Position numbers and translations under genes: made by a program
NCBI GenBank assembly: GCA_017479935.1
Contig: JAFVBO010000118.1
Span: forward strand, 111,798-175,797
Reading direction: 5' to 3'
From: Lachnospiraceae bacterium
GTDB lineage: Bacteria; Bacillota; Clostridia; Lachnospirales; Lachnospiraceae
Length of the DNA: 64,000 nt
The notes under the pieces: model-generated
What the model was told of the DNA's origin: nothing
The model's input: only the letters and a program-made list of their open reading frames with translations
Database searches by the model: none
Shown: positions 24,273 to 32,656 of the stretch, piece after piece
How the letters are laid out: every line of letters starts with the position of its first letter
Position numbering within the stretch: position 1 is the stretch's first letter

Positions 24273-25625
24273 TTGGAAATAACGACAAAAATGAAAGCGT
24301 CATACGCGCTGGGCGGCCTGGGAAAGAATATCGCCTACGGCCTGGTCGCGTCGTACACGCTGTATTATTACAACACCATTCTGGGCATCAGCGCCTCGTT
24401 TGTGGGAACGCTGCTCATGGCGGCCCGGATCTTTGATGCCTTTAACGATCCCATCATGGGCGTCGTGGTGGCAAAGACAAGAAGCCCCTGGGGCAGGTAC
24501 AAGCCGTGGATCCTGACGGGCGCCGTTCTGAACGCGCTCGTCATGTGCGCCATGTTTGCGGTGCCGGAAGCGCTGTCCGCCGGCGGTGAAAAGGTGTATA
24601 TCACGGTGACGTATTTTCTGTGCGGCATTACCTATACGCTGTCGGACATCCCTTACTGGTCTGTCATCCCCGCGGTGACGAGGGCCGGGGAGGAAAGGGA
24701 AAGTCTGACTGTGTGGGCCCGGACGATGGCCGGCATCGGAGCGGCGCTTCCCACCATTGTCACGGTGGCGCTTCTCCCGATCTTAGGAGGAGGGGAAGGC
24801 ATTGCCTATTATCGGAAGGGATTTGCCATTTACGCCCTGATCATCTCCGTTTTCTATGTGGTGACGACGATCATTGCCGTACGCGCGCTTCCGAACGGGG
24901 AACTGGCAAAGCCGAAAGATCTGGGATTAAAAGAACTGATCGGGCTGCTTGTTCACAACGACCAGGCCATGTTCCTGGCGGCCGTGCTGATCCTTTACAA
25001 CTCCGCCATGTATCTGACCACCAATCTGGTGCTCTACGAGTTCCAGTTTGATATAGGAAGAGAGAAGGAGTATACCCTGTTCATGCTCGTGAGCGGCGTG
25101 GCACAGCTCCTTATGATGATGGTGATCTACCCGCGTTTGCGGAAGAAAGGCCTGACCAACCGCCAGATCTTTTATGGCGGCGGCTTTTTGGCGGTGATCG
25201 GCTATGCGGTGCTCACCCTGCTGATTTTTGGCGGAGAGATGTCAACCGCGAAGCTGATTTTGCCCGGCGTCTGTATCTCATTGGCGAACGGTACCGGCTA
25301 TGTGCTGGCCACCATTTTCGTGGGGGACGCGGTGGACTACGGCGAAGCCACGACAGGCCTTCGGGCAAACAGTGTTGTATCGAGTCTGCAGACGCTGATG
25401 GTCAAATTATCGAGCGCGTTTGCGGTCTTTGTTGCCGGCATCGGTCTGGACATTGCCAGCATCGACCGGGACGCCGCCGTGCAGACGATGGAAGCGCGCA
25501 TGAAGCTTCGCACCCTGTTTGCGGTGCCGCCGCTGTTGTTTGTGATTGGGGCCCTCTTGATCTTCCATAAAAGGAAGGATATCGGAAGGCCGGTCGAAAT
25601 AAAGCAGGAAAACGAAGCGCAATAG
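24273..25625 (+). CDS. GPH-family MFS sugar:cation symporter
   Basis: 450 residues, 12 predicted TM segments, MelB/XylP/GusB-like. The first half shows the family pattern 'ARIFDAFNDPIMG' followed by 'SPWGRYKPWILTGAVLNALV', and the second half 'GDAVDYGEATTGLRANSVV'. GPH carriers bring glycosides into the cell with Na+ or H+. Start is TTG 24273; ATG 24291 is an alternative that would remove six residues. Location after fbp gives no substrate clue. Confidence 0.83.
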   Translation: MEITTKMKASYALGGLGKNIAYGLVASYTLYYYNTILGISASFVGTLLMAARIFDAFNDPIMGVVVAKTRSPWGRYKPWILTGAVLNALVMCAMFAVPEALSAGGEKVYITVTYFLCGITYTLSDIPYWSVIPAVTRAGEERESLTVWARTMAGIGAALPTIVTVALLPILGGGEGIAYYRKGFAIYALIISVFYVVTTIIAVRALPNGELAKPKDLGLKELIGLLVHNDQAMFLAAVLILYNSAMYLTTNLVLYEFQFDIGREKEYTLFMLVSGVAQLLMMMVIYPRLRKKGLTNRQIFYGGGFLAVIGYAVLTLLIFGGEMSTAKLILPGVCISLANGTGYVLATIFVGDAVDYGEATTGLRANSVVSSLQTLMVKLSSAFAVFVAGIGLDIASIDRDAAVQTMEARMKLRTLFAVPPLLFVIGALLIFHKRKDIGRPVEIKQENEAQ

Positions 25626-25638
25626 CGCGTTATTATAC

Positions 25639-25666
25639 TTGACAAATGGCGTACGTGCCTTATGAT
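25639..25666 (+). promoter_or_regulatory. Promoter for cysS
   Basis: Consensus TTGACA at 25639-25644, 16-nt spacer, TATGAT at 25661-25666. Confidence 0.75.
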
Positions 25667-25697
25667 GGTATCTACTTAACAGCGCAGGCTTCAGGCG

Positions 25698-25716
25698 CAT
25701 CGTGCTTCGCACGATG
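25698..25716 (+). promoter_or_regulatory. Hairpin in the cysS leader
   Basis: Perfect 8-bp stem CATCGTGC / GCACGATG with a TTC loop. The leader is about 75 nt, too short for a T-box, and no T-box sequence is seen. Confidence 0.5.
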
Positions 25717-25747
25717 TCCGCCGCTACAATGACAAGGAGGAAGTATC

Positions 25748-27157
25748 ATGAAAATATATAACACTCTTTCCAAGACCAAGGAAGAATTTGTCCCGATTGA
25801 GCCGGGCAAGGTCCGCATGTATGTCTGCGGCCCCACCGTGTACAATTTTATTCATATCGGCAACGCCCGCCCCATGATCGTGTTCGACACGGTGCGCCGC
25901 TACTTTGAGTACAAGGGCTATGAGGTGAACTATGTCTCCAACTTCACCGACGTGGATGACAAGATTATCAAGAAAGCCAACGAGGAAGGCGTGGATTCGG
26001 CGGTCATCAGTGAGCGCTATATCGAAGAGTGCAAGAAGGATATGGCCGGCATGAACGTGCGCATGGGTACCACGAACCCGAAGGCCACCGAGGAAATCCC
26101 CGGCATGCTGGATATGATCCAGACGCTGATGGACAAGGGCTATGCGTACAACACCGCGGACGGCACGGTGTACTACCGCACGAGAAAGTTCAAAGGTTAT
26201 GGAAAGCTGTCCCACAAGAACCTGGATGATCTGCAGTCCGGCTTCCGTGAAATCAAGGTGACCGGCGCGGATCAGAAGGAGGACGAGCTGGACTTCGTCC
26301 TTTGGAAGCCGAAGAAGGAAGGTGAGCCGTACTGGGATTCGCCCTGGTGCTGCGGCCGTCCGGGCTGGCACATTGAGTGCTCCGTGATGTCCAAGCGCTA
26401 TCTGGGCGAGGAGATCGACATCCACGCCGGCGGCGAGGATCTGATCTTCCCGCACCACGAGAATGAGATCGCCCAGTCGGAAGCCGCCAGCGGAAAACCG
26501 TTTGCGCACTACTGGATGCACAATGCGTTCTTAAACATCGACAACCGCAAGATGAGCAAGTCGCTGGGCAACTTCTTTACGGTCCGCGAGATCAGCGAGA
26601 AGTACGATCTGCAGGTGCTGCGCTTCTTTATGCTTAGCGCGCATTACCGCAGCCCGTTAAACTTCAGCGCTGAACTGATGGAAGCCTCCAAGAACGGCCT
26701 GACCCGTATTCTGACGGCTGTTGACAACCTGCGCACGCTGGAGAAGGATGCCGAGGTACGCGATCTTAACGAAGAGGAAGAGAAGCTGGTGAAGGAAGGC
26801 GCCGCCTATGTGGCCAAGTTTGAGGAGGCCATGGACGACGACTTTAACACGGCTGACGCCATCTCTGCCCTGTTTGAGTTGGTGAAGTTTGCCAACACGA
26901 CGGCCGACGCGTCCCGCGCGAAGGAGTACCTGGGCTATCTGCTGACCGAGATCGAGAAGCTCTGCGACGTGCTGGGCATCATCACGGAAAAGAAAGAGGA
27001 GATCCTGGATGCGGACATCGAAGCTCTGATCGAAGAGCGCCAGGCGGCCCGCAAGGCGAAGAATTTCGCCCGCGCTGATGAAATCCGCGATGAACTGCTC
27101 GCCAAGGGCATCGTCTTAAAGGATACCCGCGAAGGCGTGAAGTGGGAACGGGCGTAA
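25748..27157 (+). CDS. cysS: Cysteine--tRNA ligase
   Basis: 469 residues, standard length. Charges tRNA-Cys. Class I motifs are present: HIGH-type '[15 protein letters not shown]' (residues 28-42) and '[12 protein letters not shown]' (KMSKS, about 266-277). Zinc ligands fit Cys28 in 'YVCGP', the 'GWHIECSVM' Cys, and '[20 protein letters not shown]'. ATG 25748 follows ACAAGGAGGAAGTATC. It forms an operon with mrnC and probably rlmB, an arrangement shared by many Firmicutes. Confidence 0.96.
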   Translation: MKIYNTLSKTKEEFVPIEPGKVRMYVCGPTVYNFIHIGNARPMIVFDTVRRYFEYKGYEVNYVSNFTDVDDKIIKKANEEGVDSAVISERYIEECKKDMAGMNVRMGTTNPKATEEIPGMLDMIQTLMDKGYAYNTADGTVYYRTRKFKGYGKLSHKNLDDLQSGFREIKVTGADQKEDELDFVLWKPKKEGEPYWDSPWCCGRPGWHIECSVMSKRYLGEEIDIHAGGEDLIFPHHENEIAQSEAASGKPFAHYWMHNAFLNIDNRKMSKSLGNFFTVREISEKYDLQVLRFFMLSAHYRSPLNFSAELMEASKNGLTRILTAVDNLRTLEKDAEVRDLNEEEEKLVKEGAAYVAKFEEAMDDDFNTADAISALFELVKFANTTADASRAKEYLGYLLTEIEKLCDVLGIITEKKEEILDADIEALIEERQAARKAKNFARADEIRDELLAKGIVLKDTREGVKWERA

Positions 27158-27159
27158 GC

Positions 27160-27678
27160 ATGGCAATGGATGAGAAGGATAGCTGCGCCGGTATGCCACT
27201 TGACGGAATGGCGTCCGACGCAGCCTCAAACATGGAAACTGCCAGGCAGAAAGCCCGGCAGTATTCCCCGTTAACCCTGGCGTTCATGGGGGATTCGGTG
27301 TACGAGCGGGAAATTCGTGAGTATGTGGTGAGGGAAGGAAACTTCCCTCCCAACGAGTTAAACCGCCGCTCCAGTTTCCTCGCAAAGGCCGCCACACAGG
27401 CGAAGATGGCGCATCTGCTGGAAGCGTCTCTGACAAAGGAAGAGGCGGATATCCTGCGCCGCGGGCGAAACGCGCACTCGGCCACGATGGCCAAGAATGC
27501 CACGGTGTCCGACTATCGGCTGGCGACCGGCTTGGAAGCCCTGTTTGGATATCTGTATCTGAGCGGGGAGGAGGCGCGGGCGAAGGAACTGATTGCCGCA
27601 GGCATCGCACTGGTGCTCGAAGAGAAAAAGACATCCCAAACCCGGACAGCGGATCAGGATAAAAGCAAGAACAAATAA
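27160..27678 (+). CDS. mrnC: Mini-ribonuclease 3
   Basis: 172 residues from ATG 27160, which is 2 nt past the cysS stop; GTG 27142 inside cysS is an alternative start. Mini-III is an RNase III catalytic domain without the dsRNA-binding domain and matures 23S rRNA ends. The core 'LTLAFMGDSVYEREIREYVV' carries the catalytic Asp, and 'RGRNAHSATMAKNATVSDYRL' split over two lines plus 'ATGLEALFGYLYLSG' (second acidic motif) follow. It is slightly longer than usual through a non-conserved ~25-residue N-terminus and a charged C-terminal tail. The cysS-mrnC-rlmB order supports the call. Confidence 0.9.
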   Translation: MAMDEKDSCAGMPLDGMASDAASNMETARQKARQYSPLTLAFMGDSVYEREIREYVVREGNFPPNELNRRSSFLAKAATQAKMAHLLEASLTKEEADILRRGRNAHSATMAKNATVSDYRLATGLEALFGYLYLSGEEARAKELIAAGIALVLEEKKTSQTRTADQDKSKNK

Positions 27679-27746
27679 ACCGTGTGGGAATGTTTCGGGA
27701 ACAAAGAACCATATCGGAAACGGAATAGAGGAAATAGAACAAAAAT

Positions 27747-28727
27747 ATGATGGATAAAAGACAAAGAGACGGCCGTGGCCGGACCCAGAACACGCGCGGA
27801 CAAGGAGAAAACCGCGGTGCCCGTGGATATGACAGAAAGGATTATCGCGGGGGAGAAGGAAAAGAAACCGCTCGCGGCAAGGGCAAGGACGGCGGTTTTC
27901 GCGGAAATGGCCCCCGCCGGACTGTGAAACCGGCAGAGGTTCCTGAGGCGAGTGCGGAGATCACAGACCCTTCCGAATCCTGCTCCATCGAGGGAAGAAA
28001 TGCGGTTCTGGAGGCTTTCCGGGCCGGCAAGACCATCGACAAACTGTACGTGCAGGAAGGGCTGAATGACGGCCCCATCCAGTCGGTTCTGCGGGAGGCA
28101 AAGAAGCAGGATACCATCGTGCGCTTTGTGGAGAAGGAACGTCTGGATCAGCTAAGCCGTACCGGAACCCATCAGGGCGTGATCGCCATGGCAGCTGCCT
28201 TTGAGTATGCTGAGGTGGAGGACATCCTGAAGAAAGCGGAAGAGAAGGGGGAAGATCCGTTCCTCTTCCTGCTTGACGGCATCGAGGATCCGCACAACTT
28301 AGGCGCGATCATCCGAACCGCTAACTTAGCGGGCGCCCATGGTGTCATCATTCCGAAAAACCGCGCGGTCGGCCTGACGCCCACCGTTGTCCGCACGAGT
28401 GCGGGCGCGCTGGCCTTCACGCCTGTAGCCCGGGTGACCAACCTGACGCAGACGATGGAGGAACTGAAAAAGAAAGGCCTCTGGTTTGTGTGCGCCGACA
28501 TGCAGGGCGAGGTGATGTACAAGCAGAACCTGACCGGCCCGATTGGCGTGGTCATCGGAAACGAGGGCGAGGGCGTCAGCCGTCTGGTAAAGGAAAACTG
28601 TGATTTTACAGCTTCCATTCCCATGAAGGGCGATATCGATTCGCTGAACGCCTCCGTGGCTGCCGGCGTGCTGGCCTTTGAGGTTGTACGGCAGAGAATG
28701 GAAAAGGGCGGGATGTCCGCTTTGTAG
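27747..28727 (+). CDS. rlmB: 23S rRNA 2'-O-methyltransferase, RlmB/TrmH (SpoU) family
   Basis: 326 residues: an RG-rich N-terminal extension (residues 1-75), a substrate-binding domain starting 'SIEGRNAVLEAFRAGKTIDK', and the SPOUT knot domain with 'LLDGIEDPHNLGAIIRTANL', 'VIGNEGEGVSRLVKENCD' and 'IPMKGDIDSLNASVAAGVL' (motifs 1-3, SAM binding in the knot). The family methylates G2251 in the peptidyl-transferase centre in E. coli. The extension has many RG/GR pairs (such as GENRGARGYDRKDYRGG) and should be disordered and RNA-binding; typical RlmB is about 245 residues. Confidence 0.9.
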   Translation: MMDKRQRDGRGRTQNTRGQGENRGARGYDRKDYRGGEGKETARGKGKDGGFRGNGPRRTVKPAEVPEASAEITDPSESCSIEGRNAVLEAFRAGKTIDKLYVQEGLNDGPIQSVLREAKKQDTIVRFVEKERLDQLSRTGTHQGVIAMAAAFEYAEVEDILKKAEEKGEDPFLFLLDGIEDPHNLGAIIRTANLAGAHGVIIPKNRAVGLTPTVVRTSAGALAFTPVARVTNLTQTMEELKKKGLWFVCADMQGEVMYKQNLTGPIGVVIGNEGEGVSRLVKENCDFTASIPMKGDIDSLNASVAAGVLAFEVVRQRMEKGGMSAL

Positions 28728-28834
28728 GGTTACTTCCGGGCGGAACAAGCTATGCCGCTCTCTGTTTCGTCAAATATTCACAAGAACTTCACAGAAAAAT
28801 CACATGAAATCGGGCGTTTTAGACATCCCCTGAA

Positions 28835-28863
28835 TTGACGCTGCCCCCAGGAAACGATAAAAT
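28835..28863 (+). promoter_or_regulatory. Promoter for the Tat flavoprotein gene
   Basis: TTGACG at 28835-28840, 17-nt spacer, TAAAAT at 28858-28863. Predicted start near 28870 gives a leader of about 160 nt. Confidence 0.65.
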
Positions 28864-28893
28864 AAGGAGCAAAGGGTAACACCTTCGCTCCTT
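28864..28893 (+). terminator. Hairpin, terminator of rlmB or start of the downstream leader
   Basis: AAGGAGCAAAGG pairs with CCTTCGCTCCTT with one mismatch and a 6-nt loop, followed by TTTAATTA. It can end the rlmB transcript, but it also overlaps the predicted start site of the promoter at 28835. Confidence 0.55.
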
Positions 28894-28905
28894 TAATTAT
28901 GCACA

Positions 28906-28988
28906 GGGCCGCCCAAAGGTTACTGCCACCTGTCGGTGGCGAGCGGCCCGCGCATGCGAGTAGGGTGGATTGATATCCTCCCTACTCG
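28906..28988 (+). promoter_or_regulatory. Structured 5' leader of the flavoprotein gene
   Basis: Two strong stems. First: GGGCCGC (28906-28912) with GCGGCCC (28943-28949), enclosing a GCCACC/GGTGGC hairpin (28925-28940). Second: CGAGTAGGG (28957-28965) with CCCTACTCG (28980-28988). Together with the preceding hairpin they fill the 305-nt gene-free gap. I do not recognise a known riboswitch class. Confidence 0.55.
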
Positions 28989-29032
28989 ATTGTGAAACGA
29001 AACAATTAGTTTTGAAAGAAATGGAGGGCAGT

Positions 29033-30856
29033 ATGAGACAGATTTCAAGACGCAGCTTTTTAAAAGGCAGTGCGATCGGTGCAGCTGCGGTTAGCGCGAT
29101 GACCATGATGGGCGTTCCCGCCATGGCAGACGACGAGGAGAAAACCACCTGGAGCGGCACCCGCTACACGAAGTGTGAGAATCCATATGGGATCAGTTAT
29201 CCTCGTTCGGAAGCGGAAATTGGCCATGTCGAAGAGGCGGACGCAGTCGTTGTCGGATCCGGTATCGGCGGTATGATGGCGGCTATGATTATGAAGGAAC
29301 AGATGCCGGAGGCAAACATCGTCCTGATTGAGAAGAATGCTTTCCTGGGCGGTTCGACGAACCATGCGGAGTGCAACGGCCCGAATCAGGCTCTCACCGA
29401 GAAGGCGGCTCTGTCCCGCGGTATTTCCCATGCCAGTGGATTAAGCTATATGGCAGATCCGATGCTGATGAAGAATCTGTGTATGGATCAGGGTATGAAC
29501 TCGGCGTGGCTGTTTGAGAAACACGGCGTACAGTATTCCAAGGGCGGCATGAGCTTTTATGTAGACGGAAACGGAGACGGCTTTGGCGAAGGATCTTCTG
29601 CGATCAAGACGCTGGAGGCGGAGAATGAGAGCGTTGGTGTGGACATTCGTGTGGAGAACCGTGCCATCGCCCTGGTGGTTTCCGAGGATGGATACACGGT
29701 TTCCGGTATTCAGGTGTTAGACAACGAGTCCGATGAGATCTATCAGATCAACTGCAAGGCGGTTGTTCTGGCGACCGGCGGTATGGCAAATGCGATGCAG
29801 CCCGGCGGCCTGTGCTCCTACTACACGTCACAGGATGTGGAGAAGTGCTACGGCTGGGGTTCCGGACAGGAAGGCGACGGCCATCTGATGGTCGAGCAGA
29901 CCGCGCACGGCATGGCCAAGACGCTGTGCCTGGTGGGTCAGTTTATCAACGTGCGCGATTTTGCTTATACTTCTCAGCTGGGCGTCTGCGTTTCCATGCA
30001 GGCCTCCAACTTCTGGGTTAACCAGGAAGGAATCCGCTTCGCGAATGAAGCTACCGGCGTCGGAAAGATGGTGGAACTGGAAGGTTCCGTTCTTTCCATC
30101 GTTGGCCCGAAGCAGATCGAATTCTGGGAGAATGGTGGCTGCAACAAGAAGATTTCCGGCTTTGCGGATATTCTGGTTGGCGCCAACTTTAAGGATCCTG
30201 CCGGCATCAAGGCTCCGTTCCCGAGCGCGATCACGGGCGAAGATGTCTACTATCATCCGGATCTGTACGGCGAGATCGAGAAATACAAGGACAATCCGGA
30301 AGTCTTCATGGGAGACACGAAGGAAGCGCTGGCAGCAGCTATTGCAGAACGGATTCCGAATTTTGACGCTGAAGCATTTCTGGCAACCTGGGCTGCCTAT
30401 GATGCGGCCTGCGAGTCCGGCGTGGACGAGATGTTTGAGAAGGATGCCCAGTATCTGGTATCCCCTGGTCCGGAAGGTCCTTACTATGCTTTCCGTCTGA
30501 CCTCCGGTGTGTTAAATACCTGCTCTGGTATCCGCATTAACACCAACGCACAGGTAGTCGACCCTCGCTACAATGTCATCAACGGTCTGTTTGCGGCCGG
30601 TATCAATACCAGCGGCTGGGATGGCGAAGTGTACGGCGGCGGTACCTGCCAGCCGGTAGCCATGTTCTGCGGTTCGAAGGCGGCCCGCTACATCGTGGAG
30701 AACATTCTGGGCGGTACCGTGGCGGAAGATTGGTATGGCGATGATCCGGAAGGCTATACGGTTCCGACGGACAGCGTTTCCAGCGGCGGCCCCGGCGGCC
30801 CTGGCGATGCGCCTGCAGGAGAAGGCACTCCGGCGGGCGAGGGTGGTCCGGCATAA
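29033..30856 (+). CDS. Tat-exported FAD-dependent fumarate reductase/succinate dehydrogenase-like flavoprotein
   Basis: 607 residues. N-terminal twin-arginine signal 'SRRSFLKGSAIGAAAVSAM' with an AMA-type cleavage site near residue 30. The FAD-binding Rossmann motif is 'VVVGSGIGGMMAAMIMKEQM', and the C-terminal FAD contact 'SGWDGEVYGGGTCQPVAM' is typical of FrdA/UrdA-like reductases (FAD_binding_2). No FMN-binding or haem motif is seen, so electrons must come from a separate carrier. The tail is low complexity, rich in Gly, Pro and Ala (GGPGGPGDAPAGEGTPAGEG). ATG 29033 follows ATGGAGGGC; the upstream frame to 28970 is leader. Likely an extracytoplasmic anaerobic reductase of an organic acceptor; substrate unknown. 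Confidence 0.86.
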   Translation: MRQISRRSFLKGSAIGAAAVSAMTMMGVPAMADDEEKTTWSGTRYTKCENPYGISYPRSEAEIGHVEEADAVVVGSGIGGMMAAMIMKEQMPEANIVLIEKNAFLGGSTNHAECNGPNQALTEKAALSRGISHASGLSYMADPMLMKNLCMDQGMNSAWLFEKHGVQYSKGGMSFYVDGNGDGFGEGSSAIKTLEAENESVGVDIRVENRAIALVVSEDGYTVSGIQVLDNESDEIYQINCKAVVLATGGMANAMQPGGLCSYYTSQDVEKCYGWGSGQEGDGHLMVEQTAHGMAKTLCLVGQFINVRDFAYTSQLGVCVSMQASNFWVNQEGIRFANEATGVGKMVELEGSVLSIVGPKQIEFWENGGCNKKISGFADILVGANFKDPAGIKAPFPSAITGEDVYYHPDLYGEIEKYKDNPEVFMGDTKEALAAAIAERIPNFDAEAFLATWAAYDAACESGVDEMFEKDAQYLVSPGPEGPYYAFRLTSGVLNTCSGIRINTNAQVVDPRYNVINGLFAAGINTSGWDGEVYGGGTCQPVAMFCGSKAARYIVENILGGTVAEDWYGDDPEGYTVPTDSVSSGGPGGPGDAPAGEGTPAGEGGPA

Positions 30857-30904
30857 ATCACGCTTTTGTTGGCATATTAAGCCATAAAAAGGGAGAGGGA
30901 AAAA

Positions 30905-32239
30905 GTGGAACAGAAAAAGTGGACTTCCTACGGAGAAATCTATGATACGATTGTGGCGGCCATCCGGCATGACTATGCGGGAGGAGAACGCCTTGGAAAC
31001 CGGCATATGCCCTATGTGGGAGCACGGCTTTCTCTGATGCATTCCCGTCCCTTTCACGGGGATGATTCCACTTTTTTCCAGGATTCCCGGTATTATCTGG
31101 GTGCTTTGGGGGACCCGAATCTGCAGGTTTTTAAAGCGGAACCGGACTCCATCCGGGACTGGGATATCGGCATCCGGGCCCGTGCCTGTGAAGATGGCCT
31201 TTTTGTGACAAAAGTACGGGAGGACAGCGGGTTTTGGCCAGGGGATGAAATCCTGCGGATCGGAAACAGCTCTCCGGAAGAAATCCGAAAGGATAGTCGT
31301 TCCTTTTTGCTTTACGGCGACGTAAAAGAGCGGGAGCTCTGGGATTATTATCTGCGCTACGCGCCCACGATCGAAGTAAGACGTAACGGAGAAAAGAAAA
31401 CTGTGCGACCGCATCATTTTCCGGTTGTGCCGGAAAACCTTGCGTGTATCAAAAAAGACGCGCAGGACGGGAAAGGCCGGGGAAACGATCTGATTTTCCG
31501 TCCTTTTCCGGATAATGCTATCTGGCTGCGCCTTCGATGCCTGCCGGAAAAAAGCGAGATGGAGCTCTTTCTGAAGGAGCACGAGGAGCAGCTTGATCGC
31601 GCATCCAAACTCATTTTAGACCTGAGAGAATGCAAAGGGGGCGATCTGTCCGGCATTTTACCGCTGATCCCCTATCTGACAGATTCCCCTATGACAGCAG
31701 AAGAGTTTATGGGCGATCAGGGGCTCTACATCCGCTACTCCCATAAAAATGTCATTCGGATCACAAGAGAACTGGAAGTTTCGCAGGGAAGTTTCCCGGT
31801 CAATTCCGAGGACTATCTGGCCATCCAGGCGGAAAAGGAGCGCGTTCAGGCCTTAAAAGGCTGCGGCTTTGTCTGGGAGGCTGCGGAATTTCCGGCCGGG
31901 TGGCGGGAAAATCGAATTACTCCTAAGGGCCCTTTGAAGGTCATTTTGCTGGCGGACATTGGCTGCCGGGATGAAGGGGAGCTTTTCTATCGGATGGCGG
32001 CCAGACAGGACCGTGTGGTTACGATGGGAAGATCCACGCTTGGAAACACGGATTATCAGGAAAAAATGGTTCTTTCTTTTGAAGACGATCTCTTCTTTTC
32101 CTACCCGATCGGGATGACAAGGGAAGCCTATGAAGGGAAAGGCATTCTTCGAAAGGGCGCTCCGGTGGATTTGTATATCCCCTGGTCACGGGAGGAAATC
32201 GGACCGGATCTTATTCTGGAAAAAGCACTGCAGATATAA
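30905..32239 (+). CDS. S41 peptidase-like protein, probably catalytically inactive
   Basis: 444 residues, GTG start at 30905 behind GGGAGAGGG. I read a PDZ-like segment ('GLFVTKVREDSGFWPGDEIL', about residues 100-120) followed by an S41-type core: 'ASKLILDLRECKGGDLSGIL' resembles the beta strand and Gly-rich turn of tail-specific proteases, and 'VILLADIGCRDEGELFYRMA' aligns with the nucleophile segment. There the expected GSASASE-like pattern reads GCRDEGE, and the later Lys-containing FGKG reads LGNTDY, so Ser and Lys both seem missing. No signal peptide is seen, suggesting a cytoplasmic protein. It follows the flavoprotein by 48 nt. The family call is by motif memory and is moderate. Confidence 0.55.
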   Translation: MEQKKWTSYGEIYDTIVAAIRHDYAGGERLGNRHMPYVGARLSLMHSRPFHGDDSTFFQDSRYYLGALGDPNLQVFKAEPDSIRDWDIGIRARACEDGLFVTKVREDSGFWPGDEILRIGNSSPEEIRKDSRSFLLYGDVKERELWDYYLRYAPTIEVRRNGEKKTVRPHHFPVVPENLACIKKDAQDGKGRGNDLIFRPFPDNAIWLRLRCLPEKSEMELFLKEHEEQLDRASKLILDLRECKGGDLSGILPLIPYLTDSPMTAEEFMGDQGLYIRYSHKNVIRITRELEVSQGSFPVNSEDYLAIQAEKERVQALKGCGFVWEAAEFPAGWRENRITPKGPLKVILLADIGCRDEGELFYRMAARQDRVVTMGRSTLGNTDYQEKMVLSFEDDLFFSYPIGMTREAYEGKGILRKGAPVDLYIPWSREEIGPDLILEKALQI

Positions 32240-32288
32240 AGAGTTTTGCGCCTGTTTTTGCTTTCGTAAAAATTTCGGAAAATAATGC

Positions 32289-32317
32289 TTGACTTTTTAA
32301 AGGCTGTGCTGTATCAT
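32289..32317 (+). promoter_or_regulatory. Promoter for tRNA-Thr
   Basis: TTGACT at 32289-32294, 17-nt spacer, TATCAT at 32312-32317, 34 nt before the tRNA. Confidence 0.7.
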
Positions 32318-32350
32318 AAGCAAGTCGGTTCGAGAGAGAAACGACAAGGT

Positions 32351-32423
32351 GCTAATGTAGCTCAGGTGGTAGAGCACCTCATTGGTAATGAGGAGGTCAG
32401 CAGTTCGAGTCTGCCCATTAGCT
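32351..32423 (+). tRNA. tRNA-Thr (anticodon GGU)
   Basis: 73 nt cloverleaf read by eye. Acceptor stem GCTAATG / CATTAGC, D stem GCTC/GAGC, anticodon stem CCTCA / TGAGG around loop TTGGTAA (anticodon GGT), T loop TTCGAGT, discriminator T. CCA is not encoded. It has its own promoter and terminator, so it is a single-gene unit. Confidence 0.93.
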
Positions 32424-32439
32424 CTCAAGAATTTTTAAG

Positions 32440-32470
32440 GAGCAGCCTGTTGGCTGCTCTTTTCTTTTTG
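32440..32470 (+). terminator. Rho-independent terminator after tRNA-Thr
   Basis: 8-bp stem GAGCAGCC / GGCTGCTC, TGTT loop, then TTTTCTTTTT. Confidence 0.9.
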
Positions 32471-32557
32471 ACAGATTTTTTATCTGCCTGCATTTCTTTG
32501 ACAGACAAAATCGGATGTTTTCGTTTGCGTACATTTGCCATTTTCTTAACATTCTAA

Positions 32558-32586
32558 TTGACAGAGAGAACTGAATTGAGTAAAAT
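32558..32586 (+). promoter_or_regulatory. Promoter of the hydrogenase operon
   Basis: Consensus TTGACA at 32558-32563, 17-nt spacer, TAAAAT at 32581-32586. Just downstream is a short palindrome GTATAA-AGGA-TTATAC (32588-32603), a possible operator placed at the start of transcription. Confidence 0.75.
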
Positions 32587-32656
32587 CGTATAAAGGATTA
32601 TACAATTGCCAAAATAATGTCAGTATGTTTAAGAATTTTTAATAAGGAGGTTTTGT

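Noticed and set aside
25667..25747. T-box riboswitch upstream of cysS
   Set aside because: Leader is too short and lacks the T-box sequence and a terminator/antiterminator pair; only one small hairpin is present.
28970..29032. Extended N-terminus for the flavoprotein
   Set aside because: The added 21 residues would precede the Tat motif and lie within the leader hairpins; the ATG at 29033 has a strong ribosome site.
32285..32557. 90-codon reading frame spanning the tRNA-Thr region
   Set aside because: It reads through a tRNA and its terminator; no ribosome site or codon bias supports it.
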